From Paraburkholderia mimosarum LMG 23256 = NBRC 106338 (GTDB taxonomy: Bacteria; Pseudomonadota; Gammaproteobacteria; Burkholderiales; Burkholderiaceae), in NCBI RefSeq assembly GCF_000739815.1, contig NZ_BBJJ01000002.1, positions 1-64,000 of the forward strand: a stretch of DNA of 64,000 nucleotides. Direction: 5' to 3'. The translations under genes and the position numbers were made by a program. Positions 1 to 8,620 of this stretch are shown piece by piece. The notes beneath the pieces are model-generated. The model had not been told where the DNA came from and made no database searches. It worked only from the letters and a program-made list of their open reading frames with translations. Numbering within the stretch: the first letter of the stretch is position 1; every line of letters starts with the position of its first letter.

Positions 1-4
1 CATT

Positions 5-36
5 AACGCCCACCATGATCTGGCGGGCGTTTTTTT
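5..36 (+). terminator. Rho-independent terminator-like hairpin
   Basis: An inverted repeat (positions 6-14 with 22-30, one mismatch) is followed directly by seven T residues on the plus strand. The T-run orientation fits a plus-strand transcript entering from outside the window. On the minus strand, where purM ends at 59, no U-run follows the stem, so it is a poor purM terminator. Confidence 0.55.
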
Positions 37-58
37 GCGCAGGAACGCTGAGCGAGGC

Positions 59-1132
59 TTAGACCACCACGGTCTGCGCTTCGCCTTGCTTGCTCTCGCG
101 CACCACGCCGATCTTCCACACCTGCTCGCCCGCCGCGGCCAGGAGCGACGCGGCGGCGTCGGCCTGATCGGCCGCCACGACCACGGCCATGCCGATGCCG
201 CAGTTGAACACGCGGTGCATTTCCGCGTCGGCCACGCCGCCGTGCTTCTGCAGCCACGTAAACAGCGGCGGCAGCGGCCATGCCTTGTGGTCCAGCTCGG
301 CCGTCAGGCCTTCGCGCAGCACGCGCGGAATGTTTTCGACGAGCCCGCCGCCCGTGATGTGCGCCATGCCCTTCACCGTGATGGTTTCCATCAGCTTGAG
401 CAGCGGCTTCACGTAGATGCGCGTGGGCGCCATCAGCGCGTCGGCGAGCGAGCGGCCGTCGAAGTCGGCGGCGAGGTCCGGCTGCGCGCGCTCGATGATC
501 TTGCGCACGAGCGAGAAGCCGTTCGAGTGGATGCCGCTAGATGCGAGGCCCAGCACCACGTCGCCCGGGGCGATCGTGCTGCCGTCGATGATCTTGCTCT
601 TCTCGACCGCGCCCACCGCGAAGCCCGCGAGGTCGTATTCGCCGTCGGGGTACATGCCCGGCATTTCGGCGGTCTCGCCGCCGATCAGCGCGCAGCCCGA
701 GAGCTCGCAGCCGTGCGCGATGCCCTTCACGACCGTGGCCGCCGTGTCCACGTCAAGCTTGCCGCACGCGAAGTAGTCGAGGAAGAACAGCGGCTCGGCG
801 CCCTGCACGAGGATGTCGTTCACGCTCATCGCGACGAGGTCCTGGCCGACCGTGTCGTGTTTGTTCAGATGAAACGCGAGACGCAGCTTGGTGCCCACGC
901 CGTCGGTGCCCGAAACCAGCACGGGTTCCTTGTACTTTTTCGGCACTTCGAAAAGCGCGCCGAATCCGCCGATGCCGCCCATCACGCCGTCGCGCAGGGT
1001 CTTCTTCGCAAAGGGCTTGATGCGATCGACGAGCGCGTCACCCGCATCGATGTCCACGCCTGCGTCGCGGTATGAAAGGCCTTGGTCCTGCGATTGGTCC
1101 TGATTAGCGGGGCCGGATTTCGGTTGATTCAT
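59..1132 (-). CDS. purM: Phosphoribosylformylglycinamidine cyclo-ligase (AIR synthetase)
   Basis: PurM catalyses the ATP-dependent ring closure of formylglycinamidine ribonucleotide to aminoimidazole ribonucleotide in cytosolic purine synthesis. The 357-residue product has the normal family length. It shows the N-terminal [12 protein letters not shown] segment (about residues 20-31), the GGFGALFEV segment and the GTDGVGTKL nucleotide-binding motif, followed by [11 protein letters not shown] and [11 protein letters not shown]. The gene is transcribed away from hda across a 292-base divergent spacer. A TAAAAT-GCG-ATTTTA palindrome (1154-1168) lies just upstream and could supply a -10 element. 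Nothing is truncated. Confidence 0.97.
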   Translation of the reverse strand: MNQPKSGPANQDQSQDQGLSYRDAGVDIDAGDALVDRIKPFAKKTLRDGVMGGIGGFGALFEVPKKYKEPVLVSGTDGVGTKLRLAFHLNKHDTVGQDLVAMSVNDILVQGAEPLFFLDYFACGKLDVDTAATVVKGIAHGCELSGCALIGGETAEMPGMYPDGEYDLAGFAVGAVEKSKIIDGSTIAPGDVVLGLASSGIHSNGFSLVRKIIERAQPDLAADFDGRSLADALMAPTRIYVKPLLKLMETITVKGMAHITGGGLVENIPRVLREGLTAELDHKAWPLPPLFTWLQKHGGVADAEMHRVFNCGIGMAVVVAADQADAAASLLAAAGEQVWKIGVVRESKQGEAQTVVV

Positions 1133-1424
1133 GGGGAAGCGCCAGAAGGTCGGTAAAATGCGATTTTAACCGATTGACGGCGCCCCGCCGCCGCTCCCGC
1201 AGCGAGATTTGGCACGTACGCCGCCCGTCCCCCCAACCGGAAACCGAGTTTTGCCGCAGAACACATCGCTCTTCCCGCCCTGCCCGCGCCGGCCCTCGAC
1301 GCGGGCCTTTGCCTCGCCCGGGATCGCGCTCGCCCTCGGCAACGCGCGGCGGCGGCGGCCCAGTGATCTCCGCAGCGATTTCGAGAGCACGCTTTACCCG
1401 AACTGAATTCCGTCCAGACAGACC

Positions 1425-2825
1425 GTGCAGCGACAGTTAACGCTCGATCTCGGCACCCCGCCGCCATCGACCTTCGACAACTTCCATATCGGCGCCAATG
1501 CCGAGCTGGTCGCGCGCCTGCGCGGCCTGGACGCGGCGCTGATGGCAGGCCCGATCGCCGATCGCACGTTTTATGTCTGGGGCGAGCCGGGCAATGGGCG
1601 CAGCCACCTGCTGCAGGCGCTCGCTTACGAAGCCCCGCCGGGCCACGTGCGCTATCTCGGTCCGCAAAGCGCGCTGGCCGCGTTCACGTTCGATCCGCGC
1701 GTGACGATCTATGCGGTGGACGACTGCGATTCGCTCTCGGGCGCCCAGCAGATCGCGCTCTTCAACCTGTTCAACGAGGTGCGCTCCTGGCCGGGCTGCG
1801 CGCTCGTCGCCACGGGCAATGCGCCGCCGATGGGGCTCACCGTGCGCGAGGACTTGCGCACGCGCCTCGGCTGGGGCCTCGTCTTCCATCTCGCCCCGCT
1901 CTCCGACGAAGGCAAGGCCGCCATACTCAAGCTGGCGGCGCGCGAGCGCGGCATCGTCCTCGCCGACGACGTGCCCGCCTACCTCCTCACGCACTTCAGG
2001 CGCGACATGCCGAGCCTCATGGGCTTGCTCGACGCGCTCGACCGCTTCTCGCTGGAGCAGAAGCGCGCGGTGACGCTACCCTTGTTGCGCACGATGCTCG
2101 CGACGGGCGTCGACGAACTCGTGATCGCGGCGAGTGCAGCGCCGGCGGACGTGGCGAACGAAGCGCAGCGCGCCGAAGACCCGACGACAACGGCCGACGA
2201 CGACAAATCCAGCGCGCCGGCCAGCGCGGAAAAAGACCGGAGAGGCAGCGACGCCGCGCAAGCTCAGCCCGGGGAAGAGGATGAAAGGCCATTCGCGTCG
2301 GTCCCAGCCGCCGGTTTGCCCGCAGCCCCCGCGGCCGAGCCAAACGCCACCCAGCCCTACGAGGCGCCGAAAGCGCCCGCCTTGCAGTCGCGCGCGCCGC
2401 TCCCCGTGCCGTTCAAGAAGCCGACCGATAACGTCGAAGGCGAACTGGGTGCCAAATACCGCCATGTGGTCCACAAGGAACTGGGCACCGAGCTCAAGGG
2501 CGAGGTCGAAGCCGACGTGAGCAACGAGATGACCGGCGAGTTGCGCGGCGATCTCGATCCGCCGGCCGGCACGACCGCCGGGCCTGGCGAGACGGCTGGC
2601 GAGACGCCCGCCAACGCGCCGGCAGCGACCGAGGCAGACGCGCCCCCCGCGGCTCAACCACCCGCCGCCGTTGCCCCGAGCGCGACAGCCACGGAAAACG
2701 ACCCGCGCCCCGCGCCGGACACCGCGCCCCGTGCACCGAGCCCGAGCGCACCCGAATCCCCTGCGGACCCCGCCGCGCCGAAGCCGTCAGCGGGCGGCGG
2801 CAACGGCGAGCCGCGCTTCAAGTAA
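1425..2825 (+). CDS. hda: DnaA regulatory inactivator Hda with a long C-terminal extension
   Basis: Hda, with the DNA-loaded beta clamp, stimulates hydrolysis of ATP bound to DnaA and so prevents re-initiation. Seen here: a QLTLDL clamp-binding motif at residues 4-9, a Walker A-like GEPGNGRSH (53-61, Arg in place of Lys as in other Hda proteins), VDD at about 98-100, and an LRTRLGW segment (144-150) holding the likely arginine finger. The AAA+ core ends near residue 232, the usual family length. A further ~230 residues rich in Ala, Pro, Glu and Asp follow, making 466 in all, with no recognisable domain. The start is GTG at 1425, which places the clamp motif at the extreme N-terminus. The HAD phosphatase gene follows after 11 bases. 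Confidence 0.9.
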   Translation: MQRQLTLDLGTPPPSTFDNFHIGANAELVARLRGLDAALMAGPIADRTFYVWGEPGNGRSHLLQALAYEAPPGHVRYLGPQSALAAFTFDPRVTIYAVDDCDSLSGAQQIALFNLFNEVRSWPGCALVATGNAPPMGLTVREDLRTRLGWGLVFHLAPLSDEGKAAILKLAARERGIVLADDVPAYLLTHFRRDMPSLMGLLDALDRFSLEQKRAVTLPLLRTMLATGVDELVIAASAAPADVANEAQRAEDPTTTADDDKSSAPASAEKDRRGSDAAQAQPGEEDERPFASVPAAGLPAAPAAEPNATQPYEAPKAPALQSRAPLPVPFKKPTDNVEGELGAKYRHVVHKELGTELKGEVEADVSNEMTGELRGDLDPPAGTTAGPGETAGETPANAPAATEADAPPAAQPPAAVAPSATATENDPRPAPDTAPRAPSPSAPESPADPAAPKPSAGGGNGEPRFK

Positions 2826-2836
2826 AATGAGCGCCC

Positions 2837-3523
2837 ATGGCTAACCTTGCACTTTTCGATCTCGATCACACGTTGATCCCCACCGACAGCGACCACGAAT
2901 GGGGCCGCTTCATGGTGAAGCTCGGCATCGTCGACGGCGAGCGCTTCGCGCAGCAGAACGACCGCTTCTACGCCGACTACAAGGCCGGCAAGCTCGACAT
3001 CCAAGCGTACCTCGTCGCCATGCTCACGCCGCTCGCGAAGTATTCGCGCGCGCAGCTCAAGGCGTGGCACGACCAGTACATGCACGAAGTGATCAAGCCG
3101 ACCATACTGCCGAGCGCGGTCGAGCTCGTGAAGAAGCACAAGGAAGCGGGCGACCTCTGCTGCGTGGTCACGGCCACCAACGAATTCATCACGGCGCCCA
3201 TCGCCGAGGTATTCGGCGTGGACAAGCTGATCGCATGCGAAGTCGAAACCGTGGACGGCCATCCGGCATCGGCGTTCACCGGCCGCCCGACGGGCACGCC
3301 GAGCTACCGCGAAGGCAAGATCGTGCGCGTCGAGCAGTGGCTCGCCTCGCTCGGCAAGAACTGGTCGGACTTCGAGCGCAGCTACTTCTATAGCGACTCG
3401 CACAACGACATTCCGCTGCTCGAAAAAGTCTCCGATCCGATCGCCACCAACCCCGACGACACCCTGCGCGCTCACGCGCAACAAGCGGGCTGGCGCATTC
3501 TCGATTTGTTCCAAGCCCAGTGA
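2837..3523 (+). CDS. HAD-IB family phosphatase
   Basis: This 228-residue protein belongs to the HAD superfamily, subfamily IB, the group that includes SerB-like and YfhB/PgpC-like phosphatases. The DLDHTLIP motif (residues 8-15) contains the catalytic aspartate and the acid/base aspartate. VVTATN (about 114-119) is motif II, and YSDSHNDIPLL near residue 190 supplies the metal-binding aspartates. The substrate cannot be read from the sequence; a small phosphomonoester is likely. The stop codon overlaps the GTG start of pcnB (GTGA), so the two are translationally coupled. Confidence 0.88.
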   Translation: MANLALFDLDHTLIPTDSDHEWGRFMVKLGIVDGERFAQQNDRFYADYKAGKLDIQAYLVAMLTPLAKYSRAQLKAWHDQYMHEVIKPTILPSAVELVKKHKEAGDLCCVVTATNEFITAPIAEVFGVDKLIACEVETVDGHPASAFTGRPTGTPSYREGKIVRVEQWLASLGKNWSDFERSYFYSDSHNDIPLLEKVSDPIATNPDDTLRAHAQQAGWRILDLFQAQ

Positions 3524-5160
3524 TCAAGAAATTCATCCGCAAGCTGTTCGGCCAGGACGACGCCGCAGCGGCGCAAGACACCGAAGCCCCCGCCGACGCA
3601 CAACAGACGGCCGCGCGTGAAGGCGCCGGCGGCACCGGCACCGCGCGAGCGCGCCGCAAGCCGGCGAGCGCGCAAAAGACGTCCAAAGCGCGCGCCGATA
3701 AGGGCCCACGCGACCCGGCCACGCCCGTCATCCTCCCGGCCGACGTCCACGGCATCAACCCCGCACTCATCTCGCGCAACGCCGTGCGCGTGACCGAAGG
3801 CCTCCAGGAGGCGGGCTTCCGGGCGTTCATCGTGGGCGGCGCGGTGCGCGACCTGCTGCTCGGCGTCGCGCCCAAGGACTTCGACGTCGCGACCGACGCC
3901 ACGCCCGACCAGGTGCAGAAGCTGTTCCGGCGCGCGCGCATCATCGGCCGGCGCTTCCAGATCGTGCACGTGCAGTTCGGCCAGGAAATCATCGAGGTCT
4001 CGACGTTCCGCGCGCTGATGGATGCACCGGCCGCCGAGGCCGTGCCCGCCGCAGCGCCCGCAAAGCGCATGCGCCGCGACGAACTCGACCGCAAGACGCA
4101 CCACGTCGATGCGAGCGGCCGCGTGCTGCGCGACAACGTCTGGGGCGAGCAGCACGAAGACGCCACGCGCCGCGACTTCACGATCAACGCGATGTACTAC
4201 GACCCGGCCACGCAGACGGTGCTCGACTACCACAACGGGATGGCCGACATGCGCGAGCGTCTGCTGCGCATGATCGGCGACCCGGCCACGCGTTACCGCG
4301 AAGACCCGGTGCGCATGATGCGCGTGGTGCGTTTCGCGGCGAAGCTCGGCTTCGAGATCGAGGAGCACACGCGCGAGCCGATCAGCAAGCTCGCGGACCT
4401 CATCAACAACGTGCCGGCCGCGCGTCTTTTCGACGAGATGCTCAAGCTGCTGCTCTCGGGCCACGCGCTCGATTGCCTGAAGTGGCTGCGCAAAGAAGGC
4501 CTGCACCACGGCCTGCTGCCGCTGCTCGACGTGATTCTCGAACAGCCGCAGGGCGAGCGTTTCATCACGCTTGCGCTCTCGAACACCGACGCGCGCGTGC
4601 GCGCGGGCAAGCCGGTCTCGCCGGGCTTCCTGTTCGCCACGCTGCTGTGGCACGACGTGCAGCAGCGCTGGCAGCAGTACACGGCCGAAGGCGAGATCCC
4701 GGTGCCGGCGCTGCACCGCGCGATGGACGACGTGATCGATGCGCAAACGGAGAAGCTCGCGATCCATCGCCGCTACTCGTCGGACATGCGCGAGATCTGG
4801 GGCATGCAGTTGCGCCTCGAAAAGCGGGGCCGCGGCGCGATCAAGCTGCTGGAACACCAAAGATTTAGAGCGGCGTATGATTTCCTCCTGCTGCGCTGCG
4901 AGTCGGGCGAGCTCGACGCCGCAATCGGCCAGTGGTGGACGGACTTCATCGATGGCGACAGCCCGGCCCGCGAGGCCCTGCTCTCGCAGGGCGGCAGCAA
5001 GGAACGCTCGCCGCGCAAGCGCCGCCGCCGCGGCGGCGCGCGGAGCCGCAAAACGGGCGAGGGTGCGTCGGACGGCGCGTCGGAAAGCGGCGAAGCCGGT
5101 GAAGTGCACGAAGCAAGCAGTGCAGACTATGACGGCCACGCCGGTCCGCACGAGGACTGA
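3520..5160 (+). CDS. pcnB: Poly(A) polymerase I
   Basis: PcnB adds 3' poly(A) tails that mark RNA for degradation. The class II nucleotidyltransferase signature is clear: FIVGGAVRDLLLG followed by DFDVATDATP with the catalytic aspartates, then RRDFTINAMYYD and the RYREDPVRMMRVVRFAAKLGF region typical of poly(A) polymerase and CCA enzymes. Its length (546), the lysine/alanine-rich N-terminal leader of about 90 residues and the very basic C-terminal tail (KRRRRGGARSRK) fit PcnB rather than a CCA-adding enzyme. The start is GTG at 3520, overlapping the previous stop codon. An upstream gene with overlap and folK 72 bases downstream suggest one transcription unit. Confidence 0.94.
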   Translation: MIKKFIRKLFGQDDAAAAQDTEAPADAQQTAAREGAGGTGTARARRKPASAQKTSKARADKGPRDPATPVILPADVHGINPALISRNAVRVTEGLQEAGFRAFIVGGAVRDLLLGVAPKDFDVATDATPDQVQKLFRRARIIGRRFQIVHVQFGQEIIEVSTFRALMDAPAAEAVPAAAPAKRMRRDELDRKTHHVDASGRVLRDNVWGEQHEDATRRDFTINAMYYDPATQTVLDYHNGMADMRERLLRMIGDPATRYREDPVRMMRVVRFAAKLGFEIEEHTREPISKLADLINNVPAARLFDEMLKLLLSGHALDCLKWLRKEGLHHGLLPLLDVILEQPQGERFITLALSNTDARVRAGKPVSPGFLFATLLWHDVQQRWQQYTAEGEIPVPALHRAMDDVIDAQTEKLAIHRRYSSDMREIWGMQLRLEKRGRGAIKLLEHQRFRAAYDFLLLRCESGELDAAIGQWWTDFIDGDSPAREALLSQGGSKERSPRKRRRRGGARSRKTGEGASDGASESGEAGEVHEASSADYDGHAGPHED

Positions 5161-5232
5161 CGACGTGGGGAGCCGCGGCAAGCCGCGGCGCGCACGTGTC
5201 GAACCGCAACACAAGTCGCAGGAAGTGAAGCC

Positions 5233-5772
5233 ATGACGGTTGCCTGGCTGGGAATCGGCGCGAATCTGGGGGATGCGCGCCAGACCCTCAAAGACGCGGT
5301 GGTGTGCCTCGCACAGCAGCACACCCTCACCGTCGTCGCCAAATCGAGTCTCTACCGCACCGCGCCCATCGACGCGGGCGGCGACGACTATTACAACTGC
5401 GTCGTGAAGCTCGAGACCGGTCTCGACGTCCGCGCGCTGCTCGCGCTTTGCCAGCGCGTCGAGCATCACTTCGGCCGGGAGCGTCCCTTTCGCAACGCGC
5501 CCCGCACGCTCGACATCGACATCCTGCTGTATGGCGAGGCCATCATCGACGAACCCGATCTCGTCGTGCCGCATCCGCGCATGACGGGCCGCGCGTTCGC
5601 GCTCGTGCCGCTCGTCGAGATCGATCCCGAACTCGTGATTCCGGGCGTGGGCCCCGCCAGCGCGTTCCTGGCCGCCGTGGCCGGCCAGCGCATCGAGAAG
5701 GTCAAGCCGTTGTGCCAGTGCCTAGGCATCGCGCCCGCGCCCGACGCCCCGCCTTCCGGCGGCTGCCGATGA
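5233..5772 (+). CDS. folK: 6-hydroxymethyl-7,8-dihydropterin pyrophosphokinase
   Basis: FolK transfers pyrophosphate from ATP to hydroxymethyldihydropterin, the step before dihydropteroate synthase in folate synthesis. The 179-residue protein opens with AWLGIGANLGD, continues with SLYRTAPI, and carries the family signature GRERPFRNAPRTLDIDILLYG with the metal-binding DIDIL, then VVPHPRMTGRAFALVPL. The start ATG at 5233 follows an AGGAAG Shine-Dalgarno. The stop overlaps the ATG of the next gene (ATGA at 5769-5772). Confidence 0.96.
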   Translation: MTVAWLGIGANLGDARQTLKDAVVCLAQQHTLTVVAKSSLYRTAPIDAGGDDYYNCVVKLETGLDVRALLALCQRVEHHFGRERPFRNAPRTLDIDILLYGEAIIDEPDLVVPHPRMTGRAFALVPLVEIDPELVIPGVGPASAFLAAVAGQRIEKVKPLCQCLGIAPAPDAPPSGGCR

Positions 5773-6461
5773 GCTCGACGCCCCTGCCCGTCGTCAGCGC
5801 GCGCGCCTCGCGGCCCGCCACGTTGCAATACATCGTGATCGAAGGGCCGATCGGCGCGGGCAAGACCGCGCTCGCCACGCGGCTCGCCGAGCGCTGGTCG
5901 ATGCAAACGCTGTTCGAATCGAACGCGGACAATCCGTTTCTCGAACGCATGTATCGCGACTCCGCGCCCTCGTCGCACGCGCTCGCGGCGCAACTGCATA
6001 TCGCATTGCAACGCGAGCAGCTCTCGCGCGAGGTGGCGGCGCGCCGCGCAGCGGGCGTGCCGCTCGTGACGAACTTCCTCGCGGAGCGCAACGACCTGTT
6101 CGCGCGCCTCACGCTCGCGGAGGACGAACTGCCGCTCTACCGCGCGTTCGCCGCGCGCCTGGAATGCGCGGCGCCCGCGCCCGACCTGGTCGTCTATCTG
6201 CAGGCGAGCCCCGAGGCGCTCTATGCACGCATCCAGAAGCGCGCCGTGCCGCGCGAGCTGCATATCTCGAGCGCGTTCCTGCGGGCGCTCTGCGACAGCT
6301 ATAACGATTTTTTCTATCATTACGACCATGCGCCGGTGCTCACCGTTGGCGCCGAGCATCTGAATCTGCCCGACTCCGACGCGGACCTCGCGCTCGTCGC
6401 CGAACGTATCGAGACGATGCGCGGCCGCAAGGAATCCTTCGTCAAGGGCACGTCGCTGTAG
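5769..6461 (+). CDS. Deoxynucleoside kinase (dAdo/dGuo kinase family)
   Basis: The protein phosphorylates deoxynucleosides for dNTP salvage, judged from family membership. The predicted 230-residue product has a P-loop IEGPIGAGKTALA near residue 20, the ESNADNPFLERMY segment that follows the P-loop in these kinases, and a lid-like region with KRAVPRE. The reading frame is open upstream, but the ATG at 5769 is chosen because it overlaps the folK stop as ATGA, giving translational coupling, and because conserved sequence begins soon after it. Substrate preference cannot be read from the sequence. Confidence 0.88.
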   Translation: MSSTPLPVVSARASRPATLQYIVIEGPIGAGKTALATRLAERWSMQTLFESNADNPFLERMYRDSAPSSHALAAQLHIALQREQLSREVAARRAAGVPLVTNFLAERNDLFARLTLAEDELPLYRAFAARLECAAPAPDLVVYLQASPEALYARIQKRAVPRELHISSAFLRALCDSYNDFFYHYDHAPVLTVGAEHLNLPDSDADLALVAERIETMRGRKESFVKGTSL

Positions 6462-6527
6462 TCGTCGCCCTCACGCGAAACGGCGGCCCAGCCCCTCTTC
6501 GTTTTCCCTTTCCCAACGGATTTCCCC

Positions 6528-7343
6528 ATGACTTACCTGCAGGAAACGAGCCGCAGCGCGGTCACCGTGCCCAAACTCCAGGCCATGCGCGACGCAGGCG
6601 AGCGCATTGCGATGCTGACCTGCTATGACGCGAGCTTCTCCGCGCTGTGCGAGCGCGCGGGCGTGGATACGGTGCTGATCGGCGACTCGCTCGGCAACGT
6701 GCTCCAGGGCCACACGACGACGCTGCCCGTCACCATCGACGACATCGCCTATCACACCGCTTGCGTGGCGCGCGCGCAGACGAAGGCGCTGATCGTCGCC
6801 GACCTGCCGTTCGGCACCTTCGGCACGCCCGAGGACGCCTTCGCGAACTCGGTGAAGCTCATGCGCGCGGGGGCGCAGATGGTGAAGATCGAGGGCGGCG
6901 AATGGCTCGCGCCCACGGTGAAGATGCTCGTGGAGCGCGCGGTGCCCGTGTGCGCGCACATCGGCCTCACGCCGCAATCGGTGCACGCGTTCGGCGGCTT
7001 CAAGGTACAGGGCAAGAGCGACACGGCCGCCACCCAGCTGATTCGCGATGCGCTCGCGCTTCAGGAGGCGGGCGCGCAACTCGTGGTGATCGAGGCCGTG
7101 CCCGCTGCGCTAGGCGCGGAAGTCACGAGGCAATTGCGCATTCCGACCATCGGCATTGGCGCGGGTGTGGACTGCTCGGGCCAGGTGCTCGTGCTGCACG
7201 ACATGCTCGGTATTTTCCCCGGCAAGCGCCCGCGTTTCGTGAAGGATTTCATGGCGGGCCAGCCCGATATCGAATCGGCCGTGCGCGCGTATGTGCAAGC
7301 CGTGAAGGAAGGCACGTTCCCCGGGCCCGAGCACGTGTTCTGA
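6528..7343 (+). CDS. panB: 3-methyl-2-oxobutanoate hydroxymethyltransferase
   Basis: PanB makes ketopantoate from alpha-ketoisovalerate and methylenetetrahydrofolate, the committed step of pantothenate synthesis. The 271-residue product has the expected length and signatures: [28 protein letters not shown] (metal ligand Asp), [29 protein letters not shown] and IPTIGIGAG. It lies 66 bases after the kinase gene and ends shortly before a terminator hairpin, so it probably closes the hda-to-panB run. The folate and pantothenate genes share one-carbon metabolism, but co-transcription here is an inference from spacing. Confidence 0.97.
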   Translation: MTYLQETSRSAVTVPKLQAMRDAGERIAMLTCYDASFSALCERAGVDTVLIGDSLGNVLQGHTTTLPVTIDDIAYHTACVARAQTKALIVADLPFGTFGTPEDAFANSVKLMRAGAQMVKIEGGEWLAPTVKMLVERAVPVCAHIGLTPQSVHAFGGFKVQGKSDTAATQLIRDALALQEAGAQLVVIEAVPAALGAEVTRQLRIPTIGIGAGVDCSGQVLVLHDMLGIFPGKRPRFVKDFMAGQPDIESAVRAYVQAVKEGTFPGPEHVF

Positions 7344-7373
7344 GGGCGCTGCACGGTCCCGGTCGCGCAATGA

Positions 7374-7404
7374 AAAGGCGCGCTCCTAGCGGTGCGCGCT
7401 TTTC
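7374..7404 (+). terminator. Terminator after panB
   Basis: An A-run plus GCGCGC (7374-7383) is complementary to GCGCGC plus a T-run (7394-7403), with a 10-base loop. It sits 30 bases after the panB stop codon and has the A-stem-T layout of an intrinsic terminator. Confidence 0.65.
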
Positions 7405-7653
7405 TTGGTTCTTCGCGGCATTCCGGGGTAGGTCTCTGTTCGACCCTAAGGCGGCCCCGAGCGCGTCAAGGTAGTTGCCGCCTCATTCATGCAGCAAGAG
7501 GCTGTGTATTAACGGCAGTCGACGTCATCTGAACAACGGCGTCGCGCTCCGGGTTCAGCGTCACGGCGCCGACTGGGGTCCCGCTGCGCGTGTTGGCCGA
7601 CCATCGAGCAGGATTGGATGCACACGCCTGCGCGATAGTGCGTGCACGCGCCG
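7405..7653. other. Intergenic stretch without a supported gene
   Basis: Between the panB terminator and the small membrane ORF I see no reading frame with a convincing ribosome site or protein-like composition. No repeat or promoter stands out. Confidence 0.5.
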
Positions 7654-7746
7654 TCAAATGAGTACGCGCACCACCAGCACCACGAGAACGCCGAGCGCCG
7701 CGGCAAACAGGACTGCGCCGAGTGCTATCCACTGCCTTGGGCTCAT
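7654..7746 (-). CDS. Possible 30-residue single-span membrane protein
   Basis: A 30-codon frame encodes a short polar start (MSPRQW) followed by a continuous hydrophobic stretch of Ala, Leu, Val and Phe to near the end. Its length fits one membrane span with an arginine near the C-terminus. The ATG at 7746 has no good Shine-Dalgarno, and the frame is open further upstream. The hydrophobic run could therefore be the tail of a longer frame or chance. I do not recognise a family. Confidence 0.3.
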   Translation of the reverse strand: MSPRQWIALGAVLFAAALGVLVVLVVRVLI

Positions 7747-8017
7747 AAAATAGCGAGAATTGAGGGAGCTTCGATGGTGCGGCGGTGCTGTGTCATCAAA
7801 TACGGCTTTCCAGCCGGGCAATGTGTGCGGGCGCACGCTGCGAATCACTCTTCTTGCATTGGCGACGCCCCTCGCGGGCATGCCCTCAAACTGTGACTGC
7901 TCCCGTGGCATCGACCGGCTGATGTTGGCCGTCCACTGCCAATGCGGTCGGCGGCAGGAATCCACGCCGATGGCCGCCTGTGTGCTACCGAACGTAAGCG
8001 TCACGCAATTCGCGGTA

Positions 8018-8293
8018 ATGTCGACGCCTTCCTACTGCTGGAATCCAGTCGTGCACACATCGCCTACGCAATACAAGAACAAAGTCATCGTCCGGTTCGC
8101 TTCATTGTCCAATCATGGATACGCTGCGCACGTATTCATTGCCGACCCAGCCGGGCAGCGACGAGGGTTCACATGCTTGGGCTACTTCGCGTCAGAGCGG
8201 GCTGCCTGTTGCTACGCCGTCTCCTACGCGAAGGCTCATATCGACGAGGGGCCTCCCCGAAAGCCGCCATTCACAAGCCAGATTTCCCAATAG
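8018..8293 (+). CDS. Hypothetical 91-residue protein
   Basis: The frame encodes a 91-residue cytosolic-looking protein that I cannot assign. Its composition is protein-like rather than typical of shadow frames. It is rich in aromatic residues and cysteine, with segments such as KNKVIVRFASLSNHGYAAHVF and GYFASERAACCYAVSYAKAHI. The first half suggests a beta-strand pair and the second a helix with a CC pair. The ATG at 8018 lacks a clear ribosome site, and the frame stays open upstream to 7760, so the start is uncertain. It lies in the loosely packed region after panB with no functional neighbour. Confidence 0.4.
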   Translation: MSTPSYCWNPVVHTSPTQYKNKVIVRFASLSNHGYAAHVFIADPAGQRRGFTCLGYFASERAACCYAVSYAKAHIDEGPPRKPPFTSQISQ

Positions 8294-8444
8294 TCGACTG
8301 GGTCGACCTATGCGGCCGTCAATCTCTGACTGAGTGGCCGCTTGGCGTTCGTCAGCCTCCGCCCGAACGGCACGCGATTCATTCCCTCGACTGACTCATG
8401 ATGGCCGGCCCCGGCTGCTGCGTTTCCCGCGTACCCGATGAACG
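8294..8444. other. Intergenic stretch, nothing recognised
   Basis: No supported coding frame or RNA is seen between the 91-residue ORF and the minus-strand terminator. Confidence 0.5.
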
Positions 8445-8468
8445 AAAAAACGCCCGCTTGCGCGGGCG
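8445..8468 (-). terminator. Intrinsic terminator for the minus-strand small gene
   Basis: CGCCCGC (8451-8457), loop TTGC, then GCGGGCG (8462-8468) form a perfect 7-bp stem. The A-run at 8445-8450 becomes six U residues after the stem on the minus strand. It would end transcripts of the 79-residue gene at 8621-8860, whose 3' untranslated region would then contain the cloverleaf-like element. Confidence 0.65.
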
Positions 8469-8489
8469 GTATAAGGAGACTCGTTATGC

Positions 8490-8572
8490 ACGGTGGGGCG
8501 ACGTAGCTCAGCTGATACTGCGCGCGTCTCGCGTCAGTTGTAACTATCCCCGTTGAAAGGGGCCCCCACCGT
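8490..8572 (+). other. tRNA-like structured element
   Basis: A 9-bp closing stem (8490-8498 with 8564-8572) encloses two further hairpins. One is a 7-bp stem (8509-8515 with 8534-8540, one G-U pair) with a 5-base bulge and a 4-bp extension (8521-8524 with 8530-8533). The other is a 4-bp stem (8548-8551 with 8559-8562) with a 7-base loop, like a T arm. The 5' part contains GTAGCTCAGCTG (8503-8514), identical to a common tRNA D-arm sequence. It is not a normal tRNA: there is no 7-base anticodon loop and no TTCRA T-loop. It could be a decayed tRNA, a tRNA-like small RNA, or a structured 3' untranslated region of the opposite-strand gene. Confidence 0.4.
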
Positions 8573-8620
8573 CACTGCCAGCACGATGTACTTGATTGAT
8601 GTCGCATTCCGAAGAATCAG

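Noticed and set aside
5-36. Terminator of purM
   Set aside because: The T-run lies on the plus-strand side of the stem, so it serves a transcript coming from outside the window, not purM on the minus strand.
7475-7753. A 92-codon plus-strand frame after panB
   Set aside because: Arg/Cys/Thr-rich composition typical of a random frame, with no ribosome site.
8490-8572. Functional tRNA gene
   Set aside because: It lacks a 7-base anticodon loop, the T-loop consensus and a 7-bp acceptor stem in the right place relative to T8-A9. Reported as a tRNA-like element instead.
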